A DNA stretch of 64,000 nt. Origin: Alkalimarinus alittae (GTDB taxonomy: Bacteria; Pseudomonadota; Gammaproteobacteria; Pseudomonadales; Oleiphilaceae). The stretch lies in the NCBI RefSeq assembly GCF_026016465.1, contig NZ_CP100390.1:1464001-1528000 (forward strand), given 5' to 3'. A program made the position numbers and the translations under genes. Shown here in pieces: positions 57,389 through 64,000 of the stretch. Position 1 is the first letter of the stretch; each line of letters opens with the position of its first letter. A model generated the notes under the pieces. It was given only the letters and a program-made list of their open reading frames with translations, searched no databases and was not told where the DNA came from.

Positions 57389-58477
57389 ATGACTACTGGA
57401 CTTAAGTCTAATGAATCTGTTAATGATCATGACTGGGCTATTAAGTTTTCTAATTTCGATAGTGCATGGGCTCTGACTCCACCCGCTGGCGGCAAAAGCA
57501 AGGGTGAGGGTATTTACGTTGTTCATCCTGACACTGGTTACACCGAACACCCTGAGTTGCTAGATGGCGGAAGAGTCTCGACTGACCGATCTTTAGATCG
57601 GTGCTTTGTTGGGCCGTACGCAAAATATCAAACCGCCCATGAGACTTATCAGGGGCTTGTTGCACCAGGGCATGGGACGCATACGGGTACTGTTATGATG
57701 AGCGAGTGGGGGGCTCCCTCGCCAGGCATAGGCATTCGGGGGGTTAATGGTGCAGCGCCAAAAGTTAACCTGATACCTTGCCGAGTGACCAATGATGTAT
57801 TTTTGGGGGATTCGGGCGATGCTTCTTTGGCTCGTGCTATTCATTACGCCTGCTATCTAAGTAAAACCATTCCTGTAGGTGTTATTTCTATAAGTTTAGG
57901 TTCTGTTGAGCTTGGTGCGCCAAATGACTGTCTGAGGATTGCGCTGAAAAGGGCTAAATCTTGCGGAATTATTGTTTGTTCCGCTGCAGGTCAAGGAAAG
58001 AAATTCATGCAGCCCGACTGGCAGAGCCCTGTTTACCCTGGAAAAAGTGAAGATACTATCTGTGTTGCTGCGTGTGACTCAACAGGCGCTAAATATGATG
58101 TAGGATTTTATGGTCAGGCAGTCGATATCACGGCACCTGGAGTAGGGGTGTGGCATGGAAAATCAACTCGTGTAAGTCGAAAGACTAATTATGGCGATTA
58201 CTTGCTGCTTAAAGGTGTTTATACCATTGAGCAAGGTAGTGGTACGTCTTACGCAACCGCCATTACTGCTGCTGCATGCGCTATGTGGCAGGCATATCAT
58301 GGGCGCGATGCATTAATCAGAAAATATACTAAACCTTTATTGTTTGCTGCATTCAAGAGAGTGCTCATCAATTCGTGTCATACACCGGCCGGTTGGGACA
58401 CAAGTAAATGTGGCGCTGGAATTCTTGATGCACAGAAATTGTTGCAGCAATCCTTACCAGCTAAGTCATCTCTATAA
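57389..58477 (+). CDS. Leaderless S8 (subtilisin-like) serine peptidase
   Basis: This 362-residue protein has a subtilisin-type triad: D48 (YVVHPDTGY), H95 (APGHGTHTG) and S287 (QGSGTSYAT). The usual oxyanion Asn of the AAGN motif is replaced by Gln202 (CSAAGQG). There is no signal peptide, membrane helix or propeptide: the catalytic domain starts almost at once. The protein is therefore cytosolic or exported by a dedicated route. GGAG lies 7-8 bases before the ATG at 57389. It heads a compact set with a DUF6603-like protein 27 bases downstream and a very large protein after that. Its target could be one of those partners. Confidence 0.85.
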   Translation: MTTGLKSNESVNDHDWAIKFSNFDSAWALTPPAGGKSKGEGIYVVHPDTGYTEHPELLDGGRVSTDRSLDRCFVGPYAKYQTAHETYQGLVAPGHGTHTGTVMMSEWGAPSPGIGIRGVNGAAPKVNLIPCRVTNDVFLGDSGDASLARAIHYACYLSKTIPVGVISISLGSVELGAPNDCLRIALKRAKSCGIIVCSAAGQGKKFMQPDWQSPVYPGKSEDTICVAACDSTGAKYDVGFYGQAVDITAPGVGVWHGKSTRVSRKTNYGDYLLLKGVYTIEQGSGTSYATAITAAACAMWQAYHGRDALIRKYTKPLLFAAFKRVLINSCHTPAGWDTSKCGAGILDAQKLLQQSLPAKSSL

Positions 58478-58504
58478 CTCAACTTTGCGGAAAAGGTTAT
58501 TCTT

Positions 58505-61500
58505 ATGCCACAGACGCCCAATTTTTTAAATGAGTTGCTTTCTTTTGCAGAACCACTAACCCAGCTACTAGACAGCGAAGAGAGTTGTACTTTATTTTTT
58601 CGACAGTTTGGTTATGACGTAGCCTCTGCTGATATAGCGAGTTTGTTTAATACACTAACCAATATAACGCCTTCGCTGACTGATACGTTTGGCGATATCT
58701 TTGATGGCGATATTAGCCAAATGGATGTAGTGATAGTTGCAAGGGAGCTTTTCAGCGCTATTCAACGTTTGGTGGATAACGATGATGTAAGGGTGATCGT
58801 GACTGATAGTACTGATTTTATGCTAGAGGTTTTCGATTATTTAGTGGCTCGGTATTTAAGTTCTCGTATTCCTGTTGCATCGGGTTTATTGAAAGCCTTA
58901 GGGGTTATTGAGACAAAAGAAATTGAATCATCTCGGCCCGGTTCATCTCCTGCTAGTGCAGATGTAAGACAGTATGCTTTCACGCAGATTACCCTGCGTT
59001 GGGATCGTTTGGGGACGTTTGTAAAAGAGACAGGCGAGTGGGCTTACGATGTTTATGGTTGGGCAGGTAAGCCATCGAGTGGCGATGAAAAGTACTTTGA
59101 CTATGAAAAAGCAATTAACAACCTCGTGGGTTTGGTTGAGTCTACTAAAACGGTTTTAGCTTACGAGCAAGATTTAACTCCTGCAGAATTGTCTGTATTT
59201 CTTAAAAATACCGACCCAACTGTTGTTACTCCTCAAGCGGTTCTACCTTTATTTCAAGATGAATTTGACTCCGATGGTGTCGATGGCGAGCCTATTTTTG
59301 CTAATGAAGTAGGCATTAAAGTTATACCCTCAGGAGACCTTAATATACCTGAACGATTAGGCCTCGCAGTCTCACCGTATGCCAAAGGACATGCTTCGGC
59401 TGAAAAAGATATTACTGAAAACCTGAGCTTTAGTGCGTCCTTTACGGGAAGTGCGACAGGCGGCGCTTACTTAAACTTGTCGCCAGAGGGCATTGATATG
59501 CTCACGGGTGGGACGGTAAATGCCTCTTTTGAGTATGGACTTAAGTATGCCAAACAAGACAATGAACCTATTATTTTTGTTGGGGACGCTGATTCAACGC
59601 GCATTCAAGCTAATGCGATTGTTGCCTCCGTAGGTGGTCATCTCACAGGTGACTTTTATATTGCTGGTGGTGTTGAAGGCCTTTCAGCAACGGTAGACTT
59701 ATCGAGCGATGGTTTTTTAGGGGCGATTATTTCGGAACCGATTGATATCACCCTAGGCTCGGTACTTATGGGGTGGAGAAACGGGCGTGGTGTTTATTTT
59801 GATGGTGGCACTCGCTTATCAGTGACGGTGCCTCTTGATCTTGACTTGGGGCCTGTGTCTATATACGAGGTTAGTTTGGCGTTGGACTGGGAGTCTGATG
59901 TTGATGTTACGTTAGCTATAACTGCAGACGCCACGCTTGGTCCTTTATATGCTTATGCTGAAAATATGGGCGTCGTAATTTCAGTAGAAAAAAACCAACA
60001 AAATACGGGGTTGCTTGGCCAGTATGATCTTGATTTTGGTTTTCAGCCTCCGACAGGGTATGCCGTTGCCCTCGATTTTAGCCCTGTTGGGGGCGGTGGC
60101 TTTTTATCGATAGATGAACATGAATACCGAGGAGCGCTGGCGTTAGAATTTGAGTCATTTGGTTTTTCTGCGTTTGGCATCTTGAACACCCAACTGCCTA
60201 ATGGCCGTGACGGCTTCTCTATGGCTGCATCTATATTTGGAGAGTTTAGTTTACCGCTTGGTTATGGGTTCTTCTTAACGGGTGTTGGTGGCGTGATAGG
60301 TATTAATAGAACGTGTAACACCGATGCCTTGCGCGATGTGCTATATGAAGGGCGTTTAGATAACTTGTTGTTCCCCTCTAATCCTATCGCCAATGCTAAA
60401 ACGATATTAGATGATATGGCGGAAATTTTACCCGCAAAAGAAGGGCAGCATTTAGCGGGACCGGTAATGAAAATCGCCTGGGGACAACCTGTATTGGTAG
60501 ATGTCAAACTTGGGCTTATTCTGGAAGTGGGTGATGAAGTTCGCTTGGTTATATTGGGCGGTCTTGGGTGCAATCTTCCTACTAAAGAGAGTGCATTAGT
60601 CGCTCTTAATTTATCATTTATGGGCGAGATAGATTTTGCTGCAGGCACGCTTAGTTTTGATGCGACGTTGCAAGGGTCTCGCATTTTAACGTTTGCAGTA
60701 TCAGGCGATGCCGCCATTAGAACTGGTTGGGCTAACCGAATAGAGCATCTAGCCTCCTTTGGCGGATTCCACCCAGAATACCCTATCCCTCCTGGTTTGC
60801 CGAATTTAAGGCGTTTATCGATTAATTTTGGTACTAATAATCCTAAGATTACATTATCTGCATACCAAGCCGTTACTTTAAACTCGCTACAGTTTGGTGC
60901 TCGCGCAGACCTTTATGCTAAAGGCCCAAAAGTATGGCTGGTAGGCAGGCTTGCGGCAGAAGGAGAAATCTATTTTGATGCGCTCATTTACTTTAACCCG
61001 TTTGCTTTTGATACCCGTCTAGGAGGAGGGCTTAGGTTATTGGTGGATGGCGATACGGTGTGTGGGCTTGGTTTTAGCATCCGTTTTACAGGGCCTAATA
61101 CATTCAAAATAGACGGTAAAGTATGGGTCACTGTATTTGGTATTGATGTGGATTTTAATGTGAAGCATACCTGGGGAGCGCGTCAGACGTTGCCCGAGGC
61201 TACGGTAAATGCCATCACAGCACTTCGATCAGCGCTTTTGGAATCTAAAGGATTTGAGACCGTAGCACCTTCAGGCAGGTCTAGTGGCGTGTCATTCAGG
61301 TCGTCTGATGAAAGCAGTTCTGCTGTAGACCCTGTTGGTGGTTTGCGTTTTATGCAGCGAGCTTTACCGTTAGGTGTTTCGATACAAAAAATTGGTGATG
61401 CTACGGTTGTGGGGCCGAATAAGCTTGATTTAAAGGTCTTTAGTCAAGGTCGGGAAGTAAACGTTAGCGAAATTAAACAAGACTTTGTTAGAGGACATTT

Positions 61501-62017
61501 TTTTAGCCTAACCGAAGATGAAAAGCTTCGTTCGGCAGCATTTGAAAAATATAAAGCTGGTTTTGAATTAAAGGCTGATGAGCTTGTTACTAAGACAGGG
61601 GCTGAAATTACAGCCGAATATGAATATGAAGTTATTGAGATTCCAGTAGAAGATGAGCGTGACGATGTTTTGAAAATAACACCGCACTTTAACCTTGATG
61701 ATGCCTTAATTACTCGATTTATGAGAGGGCATCAAGAGCTTCATTTCCGTTCGAGAGGCAGCATTATTGGTCAAATAAAACCTGAAGACATTATTGTTGT
61801 TGAGGAGACTAGTTTTGTAAGGCAGAAACAGTTTTCTGAACTTGCCACTCAGTCTGTTGGTCGTGTTGATAATAGTTTAATTGATAGAACGCTACGCCAA
61901 GCAGATTTTTCACATACTAATTTGAGTCAGGCTTTTTGGGTATCCGACGACGCCATTCAGCTTGAAGCCAACCCGGTTGTTGCAGATTATATTGCTGCGG
62001 CTCAGTTAAGGAATTAG
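58505..62017 (+). CDS. Large DUF6603-like beta-rich protein
   Basis: This 1170-residue protein has no signal peptide or clear membrane helix. Residues 1-230 are mostly helical. About 230-890 is a repetitive Gly-rich beta region carrying stretches I associate with DUF6603: GGGGFLSIDEHEYRGALALE (about 532), GFFLTGVGGVIGINR (about 588), MKIAWGQP (about 656), and SFGGFHPEYPIPPGLPNLRR (about 750). The last 280 residues are charged and poor in such repeats. The family has no established function that I know of. AAAAGG precedes the ATG. It sits between the S8 peptidase and the next large gene (3-base gap), strongly suggesting joint action. The DUF name is from memory. Confidence 0.65.
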   Translation: MPQTPNFLNELLSFAEPLTQLLDSEESCTLFFRQFGYDVASADIASLFNTLTNITPSLTDTFGDIFDGDISQMDVVIVARELFSAIQRLVDNDDVRVIVTDSTDFMLEVFDYLVARYLSSRIPVASGLLKALGVIETKEIESSRPGSSPASADVRQYAFTQITLRWDRLGTFVKETGEWAYDVYGWAGKPSSGDEKYFDYEKAINNLVGLVESTKTVLAYEQDLTPAELSVFLKNTDPTVVTPQAVLPLFQDEFDSDGVDGEPIFANEVGIKVIPSGDLNIPERLGLAVSPYAKGHASAEKDITENLSFSASFTGSATGGAYLNLSPEGIDMLTGGTVNASFEYGLKYAKQDNEPIIFVGDADSTRIQANAIVASVGGHLTGDFYIAGGVEGLSATVDLSSDGFLGAIISEPIDITLGSVLMGWRNGRGVYFDGGTRLSVTVPLDLDLGPVSIYEVSLALDWESDVDVTLAITADATLGPLYAYAENMGVVISVEKNQQNTGLLGQYDLDFGFQPPTGYAVALDFSPVGGGGFLSIDEHEYRGALALEFESFGFSAFGILNTQLPNGRDGFSMAASIFGEFSLPLGYGFFLTGVGGVIGINRTCNTDALRDVLYEGRLDNLLFPSNPIANAKTILDDMAEILPAKEGQHLAGPVMKIAWGQPVLVDVKLGLILEVGDEVRLVILGGLGCNLPTKESALVALNLSFMGEIDFAAGTLSFDATLQGSRILTFAVSGDAAIRTGWANRIEHLASFGGFHPEYPIPPGLPNLRRLSINFGTNNPKITLSAYQAVTLNSLQFGARADLYAKGPKVWLVGRLAAEGEIYFDALIYFNPFAFDTRLGGGLRLLVDGDTVCGLGFSIRFTGPNTFKIDGKVWVTVFGIDVDFNVKHTWGARQTLPEATVNAITALRSALLESKGFETVAPSGRSSGVSFRSSDESSSAVDPVGGLRFMQRALPLGVSIQKIGDATVVGPNKLDLKVFSQGREVNVSEIKQDFVRGHFFSLTEDEKLRSAAFEKYKAGFELKADELVTKTGAEITAEYEYEVIEIPVEDERDDVLKITPHFNLDDALITRFMRGHQELHFRSRGSIIGQIKPEDIIVVEETSFVRQKQFSELATQSVGRVDNSLIDRTLRQADFSHTNLSQAFWVSDDAIQLEANPVVADYIAAAQLRN

Positions 62018-62020
62018 CAG

Positions 62021-64000
62021 ATGAACTCACACTTTGCTTTTTTACCCAGTTTTAAAACCCGTTTAGCTGCTGACGCAAAAGGGAATAATCGCAGCCAGTT
62101 AACGCTATCATATGACCTCAAAATATCAGCCTCACCGGGTGCTTCATCTGCCGCTATAGGGTCAGATATTGCAATCACAGCGAACTTAAAAGGTCCTGGC
62201 GATGTTGTATCAGTGTCGCCTGACCAAATTGCCAGAATAGAACCTCAGCAAGGTTTACGGGGTTTCGAACCTAACTATTTCCCCTTTGTTGAATTTGTAG
62301 ATGTAGATTTTCCTTGGCGTTTTTCATTAGATAATGGTGTCTCTCGTCGTAATCGACCCTGGTTATCATTACTTGCGCTAAAACCTGACGAGTTTGACTT
62401 TATTGATCAAGGGATGGGGCCACTGCCGCGTATACGGATTCATAGTGCTAGTCAGTCTTTACCTAACTTAAATGATGCATGGGCTACAGCCCACTCACAG
62501 GTTAATTTGGCTGAGCAAGGCTCAAATGATCCGGTGGGTGTTTTAGCCGAGGATGAAGCTAGGGGCTTCTCTCGGTTGATGTGTTTTCGAAAGTTAGATC
62601 CCCAGGTAGCGTACTATTTGTTTTTAGTGCCAAATTATCAGTGTGGCGTACTTGCTGGCATGGGGGCAGGGAACGTACTTGACGCAGGTTCAGCATCGGC
62701 ATGGGATAGCAATTCGGGTGACGCGGTTACACTGCCGTTTTACCTGCAGTCTAGATTTAACACTAATGCATTGGAAGACCTTGAAGTGCTATTGCGTCGC
62801 TTAACGGCATTCAAAGCAGATGGTGTCGACGAGGCTGGTGCAACAACTAAGATCTCAGCCGCTAATCCAGGGTATTATCTAGGTTATCAAAAACGAGGTG
62901 CGCAGTTTGAGTTACAAGGGGCTTTAAAGCAACCAGGCAGTTTAGTAGAGCAATATAATACTGACACTGTACTGGCGTCAAAAATGGTTAATACTCTAAA
63001 AGAGAGAATCTCAGGCGAGCTAGAAGACCATGATGATGAAGACCCTCTCGTTTCATTTCCTGCTTATGGGCATCACTTCCGTCATGAAACAAGGGTGGTT
63101 GAAAGTAGAGCCAGGCAGAATAAATGGTTTGATCGAATCAACCTCGATTTAAAAATGCGCCAGGTCGCTGCACTGGGTGCAGAAACTGTTCGTAAAAACC
63201 AAGAAGAATTTTCAAAAATTTGCTGGCGACAATATAAAGATGTTTTAGAAGCAAATAAGCGTTTGGCGCGTTTAAGATTAGCCAAAGAGCTGACAGGCAA
63301 ACTGGTGCAAAAGCACTTTGTTAAATTACCTTCCGATGTTTCGTTAGTATTATCTGAGCCATTGCTGCCTTATATTGTCGATAGCAAAGGAAAAGCCATG
63401 CTGGATAATATTCGAAATAATGGCATACCCTCATCTTTTGCCAGCAGAAACCTTAGACGAATCTCTGCAAAGAGGCCTGTTCGTCAAACCACAAGTAATA
63501 ACAACCGAGAACTAAAAACAATTCCTTCACCTCAAATACCGGGTGATATGGCAGCCTCAAAAATATCTACTATTTCGCCAGGTATATTAAATACCGCTAT
63601 AAAACGTCGCCAAAGTATACTCTCTCATAAGGGGGTGAAAGGTGCACTGGGCCGTAGTCTTAAGAATATTTTAGGTGAAAATAGTTTTAATGGTGCTGTT
63701 CGGCCACGAACACTGGTGACACCCATTTCGCAATTTAGTAGCCACGAATATGTAAAAGAAATCTCAAATACGCTCTATGCATTACCAGAAGCCAAAGCCC
63801 GCTTTACTGTCTCAGGTTTAACTGATATTGAGAGAAAAAAGGTGGCGCCTGTTTACCGTTCACCTGTTGTCCCTCTTCCATTGGCTAACTATTTAACGGC
63901 GTTTTCAAAAGATAGTTTGTTACCGGGCGTATCTCATTTACCTAATAATACGGTGGCTATTTTTGATGAAAATCGAATGTTTATTGAGTCATTTATGGTC
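62021..64000 (+). CDS. Very large uncharacterised protein, partial (runs off window)
   Basis: The frame opens at ATG 62021, 3 bases after the DUF6603-like stop, with AAGGA 8-9 bases ahead. It stays open for 660 codons to the window edge. There is no signal peptide or membrane helix. It begins MNSHFAFLPSFKTRLAADAK; near residue 90-120 lies FEPNYFPFVEFVDVDFPWRF followed by RRNRPWLSLLALKPDEFDF, a distinctive block whose family I cannot name with certainty. Residues about 380-470 are helical and charged, and the rest is mixed. The tight spacing means it is almost certainly part of the same operon as the S8 peptidase. Its true length is unknown. Confidence 0.8.
   Translation, partial: MNSHFAFLPSFKTRLAADAKGNNRSQLTLSYDLKISASPGASSAAIGSDIAITANLKGPGDVVSVSPDQIARIEPQQGLRGFEPNYFPFVEFVDVDFPWRFSLDNGVSRRNRPWLSLLALKPDEFDFIDQGMGPLPRIRIHSASQSLPNLNDAWATAHSQVNLAEQGSNDPVGVLAEDEARGFSRLMCFRKLDPQVAYYLFLVPNYQCGVLAGMGAGNVLDAGSASAWDSNSGDAVTLPFYLQSRFNTNALEDLEVLLRRLTAFKADGVDEAGATTKISAANPGYYLGYQKRGAQFELQGALKQPGSLVEQYNTDTVLASKMVNTLKERISGELEDHDDEDPLVSFPAYGHHFRHETRVVESRARQNKWFDRINLDLKMRQVAALGAETVRKNQEEFSKICWRQYKDVLEANKRLARLRLAKELTGKLVQKHFVKLPSDVSLVLSEPLLPYIVDSKGKAMLDNIRNNGIPSSFASRNLRRISAKRPVRQTTSNNNRELKTIPSPQIPGDMAASKISTISPGILNTAIKRRQSILSHKGVKGALGRSLKNILGENSFNGAVRPRTLVTPISQFSSHEYVKEISNTLYALPEAKARFTVSGLTDIERKKVAPVYRSPVVPLPLANYLTAFSKDSLLPGVSHLPNNTVAIFDENRMFIESFMV

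Noticed and set aside
60262-60717. 151-codon minus-strand ORF inside the DUF6603-like gene
   Set aside because: It is antisense to a strong conserved-looking coding frame, and its product is Ser/Pro-rich low complexity typical of shadow frames.
63082-63300. 72-codon minus-strand ORF near the right edge
   Set aside because: It is antisense to the continuous 660-codon plus-strand frame, with no independent support.

Overview
The window looks like chromosomal DNA from a marine, free-living gammaproteobacterium of the Oceanospirillales/Alteromonadales type; no genus is claimed. The basis is gene order and content: fxsA-groES-groEL, a type II secretion gspN-gspC-gspD block, thrS-infC-rpmI-rplT-pheS-pheT-ihfA-merR followed by tRNA-Pro as in pseudomonads, a DUF1329/YCF48-like/RND trio, a TAXI-type TRAP transporter, and AT-leaning composition. 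Positions 1 to about 54.3 kb read as core genome. About 54.3 kb to the right edge reads as an accessory island behind a tRNA gene.

Layout. 0-5 kb: response regulator with a degenerate GGDEF domain, a MITE-like palindrome, yajQ, a small membrane-anchored protein flanked by REP-like palindromes, AmpG-type permease, alkyltransferase-like protein, SDR oxidoreductase. 5-8 kb: fxsA and groESL behind a sigma-32-like promoter. 8-12 kb: gspN, gspC, gspD. 12-17 kb (minus strand): M48 peptidase with LemA, and a GGDEF/EAL protein. 17-19.5 kb (minus): sodB with an FNR/Anr-type box upstream, then purEK. 19.7-25 kb: coiled-coil protein, acyl-CoA-dehydrogenase-like protein, an ODP-type metallo-beta-lactamase-fold protein paired with a short MCP-like protein, a Trp-rich lipoprotein and small proteins. 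25.3-25.7 kb: duplicated tRNA-Val/tRNA-Asp pair. 26-37 kb: housekeeping and hypothetical genes (PLP enzyme, DUF1853, NAD kinase, PPP-type phosphatase, rhomboid, YeaC, DUF2797, PepN). A candidate Fur-repressed small RNA lies between the rhomboid gene and yeaC. 37-46.5 kb: DUF1329/YCF48-like/RND trio and TAXI-TRAP transporter. 46.6-54.3 kb: translation operon, ihfA, merR, tRNA-Pro.

The accessory part after tRNA-Pro has helically spaced C5 motifs, a gene-poor stretch, a small coiled-coil protein divergent from an Imm11-like immunity protein, and a broken IS66 transposase. It ends in a tightly packed three-gene set: a leaderless S8 serine peptidase, a 1170-residue DUF6603-like beta-rich protein, and a very large uncharacterised protein running off the window. 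This last set is the best candidate for an undescribed system. Its function cannot be read from the sequence.

The iron and oxygen signals may connect. The putative sRNA has a near-perfect Fur operator over its promoter, and sodB (a classic target of iron-stress sRNAs) is in the same window with its own FNR-type box. The short complementarity between them is only suggestive. All calls were made by eye, without database searches.
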